64,000 nucleotides of DNA. Origin: Collybiopsis luxurians FD-317 M1 (taxonomy: Eukaryota; Basidiomycota; Agaricomycetes; Agaricales; Omphalotaceae). Below the pieces are notes generated by a model. The model was given only the letters and a program-made list of their open reading frames with translations, searched no databases and was not told the origin of the DNA. A program made the position numbers and the translations under genes. The stretch covers positions 293,716-357,715 of the forward strand of contig KN834773.1 in NCBI GenBank assembly GCA_000827265.1, read 5' to 3'. Positions 10,624 to 22,574 of the stretch are shown here, piece by piece (position 1 is the first letter of the stretch; the number at the start of each line of letters is the position of its first letter).

Positions 10624-11823
10624 GGAGGGGAGGGAGGTTCGGAGGGAGAGATAAACTCAAGGGCGAGGAGGAGGAGCGCCGGAGTACAAGGACGCATGCA
10701 TCAATGATCAGATGGAGGACTTATCGGGGTTGGCGGGACCGTGTCCTGGTAGAATCCGAAGTGGTCGGTGGACTTGACTTTGACGCTTGGACTCGGATGC
10801 TTATGCTTGAACCGACATTTTTCGAAGAAACGATTTTTTTTTTTTCCTTTTTCGCATCACAAACATTGGACCATTCGCGCATCTTATCTCATCAGTCGTT
10901 GGAACACTGTTCTCGACGTGGACTCCCCCATTTATTGCATTGATATTCACTGGGCTCACTGTCGTCGAATTAGGCTTGAGGGACTTTTTTTCTTTTTTTT
11001 TGTATGTACATAATCCATGTTTGGTGTTTGTTTTGGACTTTGGTTCTGATGTTTGCGATACATGTACTATAGAAAACTTATTTTCGACTTATTGTAGATC
11101 TTGCGCTAGTTGCTTTTTAGTAGGTTAGAATGAATGAAACGATGTTCTTCTGGTGATACCCGTGCACGAACTCCGACTCGGACTATAAAATTTCAAGTTC
11201 GTATACTTGGACGGGATAGGAAAAGAGAGATGTAGCTTCCCCTAGTCCGGAGGCGTGTGCGTCCGTACAGAAGTATCGGGTGACTCTCGGAGTTGGGACG
11301 GAGAAGACGCGTCTTCTCCAATGCCGATCTTGCCGATCAGGCGCATCACGCTTGAACAAAAAATCCTTGTCGCAATGTGCATCCAAGGACCCCAGATCTC
11401 ATACATGGCATGCTATGGTACTCATGCTGAGCATTGATTGCTTAGGTATTCACCTAATACCGAGGGTGCCCGTTATCATTTCACCCACCGTCGTAATATG
11501 CCGTTCTCTACGTGCGACGTATGCAAGTATGCATAGGGTGAGTATACGCGTATGCTCAAGCACTGGGCAAATTACCACGGCCGGGAACACTTTTTTACGC
11601 GAAGAATCATTCTCACCTTCATCCAACACCAGAAATTTGATTCCGATAGCTAACGGGGGCCGGTACNNNNNNNNNNNNNNNNNNNNNNNNNNNNNNNNNN
11701 NNNNNNNNNNNNNNNNNNNNNNNNNNNNNNNNNNNNNNNNNNNNNNNNNNNNNNNNNNNNNNNNNNNNNNNNNNNNNNNNNNNNNNNNNNNNNNNNNNNN
11801 NNNNNNNNNNNNNNNNNNNNNNG
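10624..11823. other. Gene-free interval ending in an assembly gap
   Basis: Contains the presumed 3' untranslated region of the upstream gene with two T-tracts (near 10836 and 10985), then unremarkable sequence up to the gap. No gene supported. Confidence 0.5.
11667..11822. other. Assembly gap (156 N)
   Basis: Run of N. The right edge lies 3 bp from the end of a near-perfect palindromic element, a plausible reason for the break. Confidence 0.98.
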
Positions 11824-11825
11824 TA

Positions 11826-12054
11826 CAGCTGTTTACGAAACTCTAGCATTGTTTTTGAAAAACGTGCCTTACTGATGGTATTTATGTCCAAACAAATGCA
11901 CTATTCATTGCTCCACTAAGCTCCACAAATGCCGGGACTTGGCCGGGACAACTGTACAATCTCGTGGAGCAATGAATTAGTGGTTTGTTTGTAGGTAAAC
12001 ACGATCAGTAAAGCTCATTTTTTAAAAACAATGCTAGAGTTTCGTGAACAGCTG
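11826..12054. mobile_element. Foldback MITE, Tc1/mariner-like, 229 bp
   Basis: Nearly the whole element is one hairpin: the left arm starts CAGCTGTTTACGAAACTC and the right arm is its reverse complement with a few changes, over about 95 bp each. Both ends are flanked by TA (11824-11825 and 12055-12056), the target of Tc1/mariner transposases. No coding capacity. Confidence 0.75.
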
Positions 12055-12267
12055 TAATATTGAACGCAGCCTCAGATAACACGCGAAGTATCGTGCCAGG
12101 CGATCTTTCAGTGCTTCAAGCAGTGTCCACCTTCCCCAGGAATGTTCTCCCGAAATAAGGATTCAGCCATGATGGGTTGAGCATTTATAAGGCCCGTGCG
12201 GATTATTTGTCATTGTTATTTCCGGACGTACTTGTAGCCCATACTTTGACCCTCGTAAGGTTATATA

Positions 12268-12765
12268 CAGTGCTTTGCGTAATTCTGCGGCCCTTCGGAA
12301 TCCGCGCCATTGTTGATTTATATTTGTGTAATGATACCCCGGCAAGAGCCGCGGCACCTCTTCCTCAACATTTCCCTCTGTAACTGCCATAATTTCTGGG
12401 AACCAGCCTTTACATTCTTGCAAACCTGCAGTAAAGACCCATATTTGCCATATTTTTCCTGGTTTGTACCCATACTGGTGAGATGCACAAGGTTTGACAG
12501 ATGACCGAGTACCCCGATCATCGCATCAAAGTGCCGCGCCGTGCCATAGTTCCTCGACTCTTACCATATTTACTTGTCCCTCCAGCCTCCCATACACTGG
12601 GCCAATATTATAAACCAATATCCTGATTAGCTGGTGCCCATAAAGCTGCGAATATGACATACAGATATGCTCAGTACACTAGCGCTCTGTAGGCGCGCAG
12701 ATCACATAAATACAAATAAACAACGGTATAGATTCCGGAGGGCCGCAGAATTACGCAAAGCACTG
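12268..12765. mobile_element. Tc1/mariner-like MITE, 498 bp
   Basis: The ends are inverted repeats starting CAGTGCTTTGCGTAATTC on the left with the exact complement on the right. The match extends about 60 bp with one gap, and TA flanks both sides. A diverged relative (TGTATTTGTGTGATGATACC part) lies inside the element at 36672-37516. No transposase. Confidence 0.75.
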
Positions 12766-12873
12766 TACTAGTCTGCAATGCAGACTTGCAATCGTACGGC
12801 TAAAGTATGGTGCGCTTCGAGTCGGACTCAATTTCGACATGACATACAGTATCAGAAGTTCCGCGATTTCGAT

Positions 12874-12880
12874 TATAAAA
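12874..12880 (+). promoter_or_regulatory. TATA box of the secreted-protein gene
   Basis: TATAAAA in 'gattataaaagggcg', 152 bp upstream of the ATG at 13032, followed by a pyrimidine-rich leader. Position and context fit a core promoter with a ~120-nt leader. Confidence 0.6.
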
Positions 12881-13031
12881 GGGCGAAGGACTGCGATGGT
12901 GGTTCGTTGGCTGGTCTCTTCCCTTCGCAACTTCTTTCAAGCAGGTCTTGATCGAAATCTTGTGGTCGTCTATCTATCTCCCTTGCTCCTGTAAACTGCT
13001 GTTCTTGCTCTAATATTCCCTCATCCATATC

Positions 13032-13481
13032 ATGCCCGCCGTAAAAACTTACGCTTTCATTGTTGCCGCCGTTACCTCTTTCGCTTTACAAGCGGCTGCA
13101 GCGCCCATTGAGTTTGGCGTGGAGTGAGTGGAATACCCCGATGGTAGAGTATATTCCTAAAGTTCAAACTTTTTTTACAACAGCATAAACCTCAACAGCC
13201 GCGAACAGCATTCGGACGCTTCCCTCGAGGCGCGCATGTGGAACGCTGCTAAAAATGCAGCAGGGAAATACATCGACCAGTCTCTGAGCGTCCCGAAAGG
13301 CCAGATGACCAACCAACAGAAGCAAAATATCAAGAATATTATTGGGAACTCGGGTGGAAGTAATCCCGGTGGAGGTCCCGCCAAGTTTGATGCGTATAAG
13401 CAAAAGATTGAGGAGCAAAAGATTGAGGCTGCTAAACAACAAGATCAACAGGGGGCGGGGGCTTCATCTTCATCTTCGTAA
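13032..13481 (+). CDS. Small secreted protein,129 aa
   Basis: Two exons, 13032-13123 and 13184-13481, joined across a 60-nt GT..AG intron, give 129 residues and close in frame. The first ~24 residues form a signal peptide with a hydrophobic core 'YAFIVAAVTSFALQAAAA' and a likely cut after the Ala run. The mature part is short, hydrophilic and cysteine-free, with a Gly-rich turn and a Gln/Lys/Glu-rich stretch predicted helical, ending in a Ser run. No family recognised; cysteine-free small secreted proteins are frequent in Agaricomycetes. A TATA box lies upstream. Confidence 0.75.
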
Positions 13482-14780
13482 ATTTATTTTTACTGATTTC
13501 TTCATACCGGCGTAGTTGTTCTGATGGTTTTTGAATTGTAGATCGAGTACCCAGCAAACAAATTCTCGTGATATCCAGGACGAGTGAGTTTCGACTTTTT
13601 TCGATTTTGGCTGGCCTCGGAGACTAAATTCCTTAAAGGTCTGATTTCGGTGTTCGCTCCTATAATAGACTTGTGGAACTCGATTGATTTCTCTGGACTG
13701 GTTTTATGGGCGTAATCGGGGTATTTTGTAAAATTGTCAATAACATAAAAACGCGGATTTTTCTCTCTTACAAACTGAAGACCTACAGTACTCTTTTTGC
13801 TAATCTCGAGGAACCGACAACGCATATACTGCCACTCTCTTCCCTAAGCCCTTCGCCTTTACACCCCTCTGATCACTCACACTAGTTAAGGAGCTACTGT
13901 ACCAATTTGCAAACCGTATACAATCAAAGCTGTTACAATCAACACGCAACGAAGACATATACTATTGTCCAAGCAAGAGACTCGAACACTTCAAAGGTAC
14001 GTACACTGACTCTTACTGACCTTTGACAGGTAGCCGATGTCTTTATACGAGCGAGTCAGGCTCAGTGAATCCCTAGCAAGCGACATTCCAACTTGACCTC
14101 TCAATGTTGAAATCTCTGGACCCAGGCGTGTTAATACTCTGCGACCTAGATTTAACCTCAGTGGGGCGGTACTTCTCTCGGCTGATCGCGCTTTCAGTAA
14201 TACGGGGTTGTACTTGCTAACCATTGGGGGCGGCATGCCAATGGCACTGTGAGCTCCAAAGGCGGGTTCAGATTGATCGGTGCTGCATGCTAATAGCCTA
14301 TCCACGATGGCGTATGGGGGCATGTCTGAGCAAAATGCTAAGTGAACAAGATTTAACGGCGAAAGGTCAAGTTTCTCGAGACGGACACGTAGACTTCTGA
14401 GCCGATGCGAAGCGGTTTACGAGTCTGTCAATATACCCGGAATGTTGCGAGCCAAGGGGTTCAGTTGACTTGACTACTCGTCCGCTTTGTGGCTGTAATT
14501 TTTATTTGAATGTGTCAGAATATCAGGACATAGTAGGCCCATGCACAAGCGTGCAGTCTTGTGCGAGACTGGAATTCTAGCAATGACAAATTAATTTCAA
14601 TGCTTGACCTATATCCTGAGAGCCTCTATGTAAACGATATGCACAGGAAATGCGAATGATCAAAGCGAATAGAAGAGATAAAAAAAATAAATTGTATCTG
14701 ATAGCGCTTCATGCACTCGCACCGGTAACTTTTGTGCGGTGACGAACACAGTGAGATTTTCTTTTCCTTGTGGCTAATTG
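13482..14780. other. Interval without a supported gene
   Basis: Minus-strand frames of about 107 and 110 codons (13502-13825, 13991-14323) exist but show no recognisable domain, splice context or neighbour support. Otherwise nothing seen. Confidence 0.4.
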
Positions 14781-15830
14781 TTAGCTATCGTTAGCAGGCA
14801 TTAAATGGATTCTGTAATGTCTGCGCACATTGGAACGGACGGCAAACTCTCGACCGCGATTCGGATCAGGACATCCGTAAACTATGATGGGGTGCACTCA
14901 GAACGACGAACGTGGTTTCAGCGGTGAAGATGGCTTGCCACTGGGGCCTATATGCGTACACATATGAATGCACAGGACATTCGGACGAGAGAACCGTCTG
15001 CGGCAAACGGTGCAGATGTGCTCTTTGCCGTCACTATTCTCAGACACATCTTCTGAAGAATACGTAGTGGAGTCAGTGTTGGGCCACAGAGGGTGATGCG
15101 GTCGAGTAGAATTTTGAGTGAATCAAGTGGAAGCGTTCCAGCTAGGCAGAGAACTAGCGTAGATTCCAAAAATAGGGACAATATCGATAGCACTGCTCGA
15201 GTTTTGAATTGTAGATGTGCGATTCAGTGGTGTGGAGCCAGACGCGATGGGCAAAAGAGACGACGAAGAAGGATCTGATTGCAACTCGTCAAAAGAATAC
15301 TTATAGGACCTAGAACTTAGGCTGCTAGTGTTTCCATTGCGATTTCGATCTTGGCTGAGTGCAAAATGATATGAAAGCTGTTCGAGAAATGCGTGTCAAC
15401 GAAGATCTTATGGTCAAGGAAAAAAAAAAGACAAGAGCTTACCAGAGTATTAGATGTAGCTCCGGATGATTTTAATCGATGACCAGATATTTTCATTAGA
15501 TGCTCTGAAACGAAGAAGTGATAAAGTTTCGTAAAATAGAGGAAGCAAGGTGAAGTACCGAGATTCAATAGTTTGGCCCTGGAAGCAATGGGCGACGAAG
15601 AAGGGCCTGATGGTGAAACGCCGAACACACCAAAAGTTGAATTTATATGACTATTCGGAGTTTTCATTACCATCTGGGTCGAGTTCATACTGTGCATCCC
15701 GATCATTGCGCGAGCCCCCAAAACTTCGCGAAGGTCTGGTGGTAGTATCCAATTTAGTTTCCGAAAATATAGGACTAGATCGGCTATAGAGACTGACCCG
15801 GAAAAGTCCTACAAACCAAGATAGTAAGCC
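14781..15830 (-). pseudogene. Degenerate two-finger C2H2 transcription factor
   Basis: Reading the minus strand from about 15350 down, a Ser-rich frame ('SFDELQSDPSSSSLLPIAS') leads into a complete C2H2 finger, 'HICTVCRRRFSRPNVLCIHM' then C-T-H, at about 15018-14955. After a possible intron a second finger follows, 'GCPDPNRGREF' then 'VRSNVRRHYRIH', ending at TAA 14781. This is the tandem-finger layout common in Agaricomycete regulators. Two defects are visible. The second finger has Arg where its second Cys ligand should be, and a TGA interrupts the frame between the Ser-rich part and the first finger. Upstream (15.7-16.1 kb) the sequence matches the first exons of gene B, so the factor appears to have acquired a copied promoter and N-terminus. 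Exon limits are unresolved. Confidence 0.55.
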
Positions 15831-16192
15831 CATTGAAAACGACGGTTCCCGTCATAACTGAGAGCACGAACTTGCCATGGACAGGATATGATTTTTTTGA
15901 TGATTCTGCTTAGGATGGGGGATTCCCGCCTGAGGTTTGTTCTTGCGTCAAGAAGAACAAGGGATGATGAAAAGATGGGAAAAGTGAAGTCGAGTCGCAG
16001 TGACCGGTCCTTTATATACAGTTGCAACGACACGGTGGTCATCAAATGCATGGCTATGGAAACTAGTCAAATCAAAGATGTGTTGACCAGTTTCATGCAG
16101 TTCAACTAATTTGAGCAAGATTTTCATAAATAAGTAAGTTGCGAAAGGAATAATGATCGTTGCGTCCGAAACGCTTTGGTCATTACTATAGA

Positions 16193-16222
16193 CGCCCAGG
16201 ATTACCTGAAATAGCATGGGCG
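16193..16222. promoter_or_regulatory. Conserved promoter block, copy 2
   Basis: CGCCCA and TGGGCG form an inverted pair 24 bp apart around 'GATTACC.GAAATAGCA'. The same arrangement and spacing occur at 40697-40726, each about 45-55 bp upstream of the ELP1-type ATG. Confidence 0.5.
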
Positions 16223-16274
16223 CATGTTTCTTGATTTTTTTTTCACTGCTTCAAATTCATTCCTCATCGCTATT

Positions 16275-16415
16275 ATGCAAAATCCGTCTCTCAGCTCTTT
16301 TCCTACTCTTTTTCTAAATGCTAAAATATCCTGCACAACAATCTTCTCGGGCCCATTGGAGGGCGAATTTAACGTAGACGACCCACCGTCCGTCCATCCT
16401 ACCTTACGGTGTTAA
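16275..16415 (+). pseudogene. ELP1 5' fragment with internal deletion
   Basis: A 46-codon frame starts 'MQNPSLSSFPTLFLNAKIS', aligning with the true ELP1 start '[20 protein letters not shown]' at 40770. It then jumps to 'IFSGPLEGEFN', which matches '[11 protein letters not shown]' encoded near 41148-41180. The ~300 bp between, including ELP1 intron 1, are missing. After this the reading frame closes. It cannot encode the ELP1 propellers or C-terminal domain. Confidence 0.7.
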
Positions 16416-19391
16416 CCTCGTCCGATCCGTGTATAGATCTTTCTCTCTCCATGTAGGTTTTAAGGAATAAATCAGTAACCTGGACCATCTGTATTGTGCC
16501 TTTCTCTATTCAGTAATGACCTGTAAGCACGCAATCGCACTGGAAAGGAAGTCACCGACTAACCGACTTTAACCTCTTTTACGTTCCAAACGCCATTTTA
16601 TCACTTTCAAAGGAAGCAGGTATTCCTCTTTGTCTTCTCAGGACCAAAACCTAAACAGCCCTGCCTTGACTTCCGGGAACCTACCTCATCGTCCATCTGC
16701 ATCCGCACCTGCACCTGCGCCTATGATACCCCCGCCACCTCCATACCACCTCTATTCGCCTCCACCGGCCCAACGTATCCGGGCCTAATGTAAGTCAGCG
16801 TCGGGACCAGCCTCACTTCGAATTGTCATCAATTCGGTCAGTTCGGATAGTCGCCACCATCCATGTATATCGCGTTGCATTCCGAATAGAAACCCGTCCT
16901 CGTAATTTATCACAGTGGTTATATGCAGAAGAGGATATGCCTGTGGATGTGGGAGAAGGAGAGGAGGGAGATGTTTGGGTGGATGATAAACTAGATGCGG
17001 ATTATACGCGCACGCGTTTCGGTCTGTCTACTGTACCTTTCTCCTTGTCGTCTTTTAGACCAGCGGCTACGCGGCAAATTGAGAATCTGGTTTATATTGG
17101 TATTAGGGGTCGGGAGTCGATGAATATGATAGGCAGCGGTATGTGTCGAGGAGGGAGGATAGGAAGTTCTGGAGGAGAAAAGAGGTGAGGGAAGGACGGG
17201 AGGTGCAGGTGGTCTTTTTGGTTGGTGTTCCCTATGGCGCTGCTGCTGTTGCAAGACCTACATCACGTCTCAAGGGCACTGGTCATAACTGCATTAACGA
17301 CGCCCCTCTCTGTCGCCTCTGTCCCGGATAATCAGAGTCATCGTAGGTCTCGAAATCGGAGTGTCCCGCTCTTCTTGTGGAGTTTTTCACAGCTGAGAGG
17401 GTTCGAGCCTGTCGAGCCTTTATGTCGTGACACTACTGATTCTGGTACAGGTGCTGGGTCCGGTTAGGAACACGTACATGATGGAGGTGGGGTTCATTCA
17501 TTATCGACTACTTACAATACCAGCTCCAGCAGTCCAATTATATAACTCGTAAAGATCCTCAACCTCATTAAGGGTAGTCAGAAAGTCGGTACAGAGTCGA
17601 TTCTTGTAGTCGGTACGGTAGTCGGTACAGCTGTTGATTTGGCATCAGAATCGACCAATTTTATTGACCACCCTCTTTCAAAGATGTACTTTATTTGTCA
17701 GTTCTGAGGTAATTCTCCACTCCGGAATACGCTACAAGTCCTTGCTAAAAATGCCAGGCCATGGGTGTTACTTGAGCATATCAAATTCTAAAAAGAAAGA
17801 GATTTTTTGCAAGTAAAACAGGCTAATCAGTTTGAAAAGATACTGCTCAAACTTGGGCTTTTGAAACTTCGTAGTTTGCAGCATCTTTATCTGGCTCTGA
17901 TATGATATTGGGATCCATTGTGTAGTTTTATGTTTTATATAGGCAAGTCTAAAACAAGTGCACCGACCGCGTGAATCGACTACTTGAATCGTCATACCGA
18001 CTCTTGAGCCGGTACGACGATTCATCAAAATCGAGTGAATTGACACTCGATTCTTGATCCTGAATCGACTGCCGTACCGACCACCTGAATCGATCTTGAA
18101 TCGACTTTTTGACTACCCTTATTCAAATCCACTTCCTCGTCCCCTTCAACATCAATTATTCTTCACTCAATGACCAAAAACAAAACCTCCGACTCGGAGC
18201 ATACTCGAGGACACTCAAATCAAAAAATTCCTCCATCAAAGAATATCCCCACTCGTTACCCTACGGTTATTCGTCTCTCACCTCAAGCGACAACATCAAT
18301 GCCAACGCCAACATTAGTTTCAACCTTCAACCTCCGCAGGAGAAGTGTAAGGACATCTTGGATTCACAACAAGACTTTGGTTAGGAGAACGACAGTGCCG
18401 GAAGAGTGCTGGAGCCATTTGAGTGTTGAGTCGAGGTCGAGTTATGAGAATCAGTTGATGTCATTGCAGAGGTGAGGAGTATTTCTTTTTGCTTCAGTGA
18501 AAACACATCAACTGATGGTTAGGGGATATTAATTCCTTTTCTGACTATCAGGAGTCTAAGAAGATTGGCAAATATAAACCTGCCTTTTAAAAAGCTCCGA
18601 CAGTACTATGAGAAGCTGACCAATATTGCATATAAGATGTATATAAGTTGCTCTCTCAATAAAAAATCGAGGTAGTAGAGTTCGACGACCATGTCACCGA
18701 GTTATTCCTGTAAAGTTGTCGGTGTTTAAAATTATTCTTTTTTTTTTTTCCTTCCCTTTTCCTGATCTGCCTTCTCTTTTAATTTTTTTGCTTATGAGTT
18801 TGGTTCTGCACAATGGTTCACTTTTATTTTCTGCATCTAGTGCCCTTTTTCGGGACATACATATCATAGTATCGGACACCTTTCATGTGCCTTTTCCTTC
18901 CTCTTTCATAATAACAACTTTTCTTGGAGTCCAAGAAGACTCGGACTCCGGGGACAACTGAGAAGTATCAATTCTTTTGTGTATACATGTGCAGAGAATG
19001 ACTGTCATTATCAATGCATGGATTTCTTCAAAGAGTTGGCATAAATACAAAGAATTCCTGTTCTCGCATCAAACTTTGTAGACAATCTACATACTCCAGT
19101 AGGTAGTTAAATTGTCATGGGTTCTGGGGTGCCTTACCTTTTCTTCAAGCATATTTATATTACAGCAGTTTGAACTATCTCTTCAGCATCTTTTTTTTTA
19201 TATTTTTTTTTAACCTATCATTATATTGAATGTGATTTCCCAGTTATTATAAGATCTCAATGCATTCATTCATCACTAATATTACAGATAAAGGTGGTGT
19301 TTATTTTACTGAGACTCGTTCAAGCAGGTGACAAACTAGGACAAGAATACCAACTCTTCTTCAGTGGAGAATACTATCCTACTATTTTTCT
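16416..19391. other. Interval without a supported gene
   Basis: A Pro-rich stretch near 16690-16785 and an acidic frame at 16823-17188 ('DVGEGEEGDVWVDDKLDADY') look partly coding but could not be joined into a gene; they may be relics. The TIR element at 17569-18121 follows, then two short overlapping frames (18109-18475) and AT-rich DNA. Confidence 0.4.
17569..18121. mobile_element. TIR element, 553 bp, family unresolved
   Basis: Ends are TAAGGGTAGTCA and its complement TGACTACCCTTA, with similarity continuing ~35 bp. Both subterminal zones carry many GTCGGTAC and GAATCGA words in inverted orientation. No coding capacity, and no convincing target duplication was found. Confidence 0.65.
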
Positions 19392-22300
19392 CTAAACTGT
19401 AGAATGAAGAGTAGTTTCAGAACCTCCTTGAGTGTTAACATCAACCCCTGCTTGTAGTAAGCATTGCAATACTTCCTTCCTTCCATTATAAGCTGCAGCT
19501 TTAAGAGCAATAGCATTGACATCTGCCCTTGCCTGCAACAAGCATTGCACTATTTCCTTCCTGCCTCTCAAAGCTGCAGCCTGAAGAGCAGTTCCATATT
19601 CTCCTTTTTGAGCATTGACATCTGCCCCTGCCTGCAGCAAGCATTCCACTATTTCCTTGCAGCCTCTCACTGCTGCAACCTGGAGAGCAGTGCCATATGC
19701 TCCTCCTTGAGTATTAACATTTGCCCCTGCCTGCAGCAAACATACTACTATTTCCTTGCAACTTCTCAATGATGCAGCCTGAAGAGCAGTTCCATATTCT
19801 CCTTTTTGAGCATTGACATCTGCCCCTGCTTGCAATAAGCATTCTACCATTTCTTTGGAACTACTCAATACTGCAGCCTGAAGAGCAGTTCCATATTCTC
19901 CCCCTTGAGCATTGACATCTGCCCCTGCCTGCAGCAAACATTTTACAACTTCCTCTCCACCATTGCGAGGTGCAGCCTGAAGAGCTGTTCCATATTCTCC
20001 TCCTTGAGCCTTGGCATCTGCCCCTGCCTGCAGCAAGCACTCCACTACTTCTTTGCTTCCATTATAAGCTGCAGCCTGGAGAGCAGTTCCATATCTTCCT
20101 CCTTGAGCATTGACATCTGCCCCAGCCTGTAGCAAGCATTCCACTAGTTCCTTCTTACCATCATAAGCTGCAGCCTGAAGAGCAGTTCCATATTCTCCTC
20201 CTTGAGCATTAACATCAGCCCCAGCCAGCAGTAAGCATTCTACTATTTCCTTGTTGCATTTAGAAACTGCAGCATATAGAGCAGTTCCATATTCTCCTCC
20301 TTGAGCATTGACATCAGCCCCAGCCAGCAGTAAGCATTCTACTATTTCCTTGTTGCCTTTAGAAACTGCAGCACAGAGAGCAGTTCTATATTCTCCTCCT
20401 TGAACATTGGCATCAGCACCTGACTGCAGCAAGTATTTCACCAGCTCCTTTCTGCCAATAAGAACTGCAGCTTGAAGAGCGGTACCACATTTTCCTCCTA
20501 GAGCATTGATATCAGCCCCTGCTTGCAACAAGCATTTGACCATTTCCTCCCTGCCATGAAAAGCTGCAGCCTGAAGAGCAGTTCCATATTCTCCTCCTTG
20601 AGTATTAACATCAGCTCCAATCTTCAGCAAATATTTCACAACTGACTCTTGACCCCTAAAAGCTGCAGCCTGAAGAGCAGTTCCATATCTACTTCCTTGA
20701 GCATTCACCATATCCTCCAGACTTGGTTCATCTAAGTTTTCTTTAAAATTAAATTTTTTAATCACCACAGAATTAGGCTTAGTAAGTGATATCATTTTTT
20801 CTCCAATTATCTCTTGTACCAAATCAAGCCAGCCAAGATAAGCTGCATAGTATAGTGGCCTTTGGATGTCCTGCAATTGTAATTCTGGTCTCACATTTTG
20901 GTGATACGGTAACTCATCCATTTGGTACAACCGGAGCCAATTCAAATACTGCGGCATGTGTTCCTGAAACATGATCCTCCATAGCTGAGCAATTTTGTGC
21001 CGTACAGACAGAAATTCATCACAATGCCTTGTCCAATTCTCTGCAGCATAAGAAGCTAATGGATATAATTCAAAGTTGCAGCTCTCCCAACTGTTGAACT
21101 GAAGTAAATAAATAAGACATGTCTTAGCAATAAGTTCATGTCCCAATTCTTTGTTGATTGAGAAGAGATTCCTTGCTTCAGCAGAACTAAGCTCAGAGAT
21201 CAAAAACTCCTGTACAGATATATGAGCAAACTGAACCACATTTTGACCTCTTGCTGAATCAATGACTACAAGGGTAGAGTCAACTATCTTATGTAGCTTA
21301 TGTTGTAATTCCAGTGGCCTATTGTCTATATCAAATTTTTCTGCTTCCAAATCAATGGCAAGAATGTCTGCTACTTGATCCAGCTTTAGTGGTTTATACC
21401 CATACAATAGCCACATCAAAATGCAGTGTGCACTGTCAGAATGGACATCATCAATCTTCTGCAAGGCCTCTGAGTAAATTCCATTCAAATCTCTGGGCAA
21501 TCTGGTCAGTGCCTTCCAAATGGCCTTTGGAATCTCAAGGGCCTCAAGAGAGTGAAGTTGACAATCTACCCAGCGGAATCTATTTAATATGGGGTCAAAG
21601 ACTTGTCCACAAGCTTCTTTGTTTTTTACTTACTGTCCATCTGCTCCATTAATCAATTTGTCGAGAACTCCATCATGGAGCTTTGAGCTCACTTTCCATT
21701 TGGCCAATCTATTCTTGATATAAAGTTCGATATCTGAGTTGACTGGCTCAGTCCCCAGCTTGATATTGAGCCATGCAGTAGAGTCCTGTGGCTCAAAGCG
21801 ACTTGTTACAACAGTGTAACAAGCATTTGGCAAACACAGAAGCAGGCTAATGACAAGATCTACCTCATTGCACTCATCCATGGCATCAACTACAATGAAG
21901 GTTCCCTCCCTCTGTGTGATTGTTATCAGAATGGTTTTCAGATCCTCTGTTTCAGGTAGCATGAATCCTTTTTTGCATTTATCATACATTTCTTGCAACA
22001 GAGGATGAACACCATCATAATTGGATGCCACTTGCATCAGCAATGAAAGCAGAAATCCTCGGTAAGTAGACTTCATCTTGGTGTTATCCCGCCTATCAAA
22101 GTAGAAGTAGATGACTCTGGGTTGCAAATCTTTAATGATGGTAGTCCTGGATATGTATCAAATCCCAGTCCTCAGATGCATTATTAACACTTTTCCACTT
22201 ACAATAAAACAGTTTTACCAGACCCTACTATATATAATTAATAAGTATTGAACTAGTGGACCTCTGAAATTTCCTTCATGGAACACACCTTTCCCTTGAA

Positions 22301-22574
22301 TCCACAGTCTCCCCCCATGGGCTTTCCATTCCAAGTATGTTGGATGTTCAAGAATCCAAGTTCCTGTTCCTGAAGCTCTCTTATCTAGAGCACTATTGAA
22401 GTTAGTGGAAGGATCTGGTGCATTAAACCACTTTCTGATGGCTTCAACTTCACCCATGTCTATGCAAACGCCATTAGGAAAAGACCTAGTAACTAATATG
22501 CTAACCTTACTCCAGGTCTGATGTAGATTCACGATGGAATTATCATGGTGGTGGAACTCTGGGCAATTAAGCAC
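19392..22574 (-). CDS. NLR-type protein: NACHT ATPase with ankyrin repeats
   Basis: Four exons (22574-22289, 22227-22203, 22146-21634, 21579-19392) close in frame to 1003 residues. The P-loop 'GKVGSGKT' (residues 94-101) is built across the first intron; Walker B 'FIVVDAMDEC' lies near 187-195. A winged-helix-like region follows ('LPRDLNGIYSEALQKI', 'QFAHISVQEFLIS'). From about 565 to 1000 there are 13-14 ankyrin repeats of the 'VNAQGGEYGTALQAA' type. This is the fungal STAND/NLR layout: oligomerising NTPase plus ligand-sensing repeats, generally linked to non-self recognition. In-frame codons continue upstream of 22574 ('AFNQAHDFVLNCPEF') to a stop near 22642, so a further 5' exon is likely and the N-terminal effector domain is not defined. 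The repeats are very similar in DNA, hence prone to unit gain and loss. Confidence 0.88.

Larger units (their letters stand above)
15700..16415. repeat. Copy of the gene B / ELP1 promoter region
   Basis: This block is a diverged duplicate of about 40.1-41.2 kb. On the minus strand it retains the gene-B-like exon 'SFGGSRN' (near 15720). On the plus strand it retains the block 'CGCCCAGGATTACCTGAAAT' and an ELP1-like start. The outer flanks do not match, so the duplication ended inside both genes. Confidence 0.75.

Noticed and set aside
11280..11891. 188- and 90-codon frames across the first gap
   Set aside because: Bridged by N; the sequenced parts have no coding character.
17399..17420. Possible tRNA B box (GGTTCGAGCC)
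   Set aside because: No matching A box or cloverleaf could be drawn upstream.
19464..20132. Plus-strand frames with 'SIDICPCLQQ' repeats
   Set aside because: Antisense shadow of the NLR ankyrin repeats.
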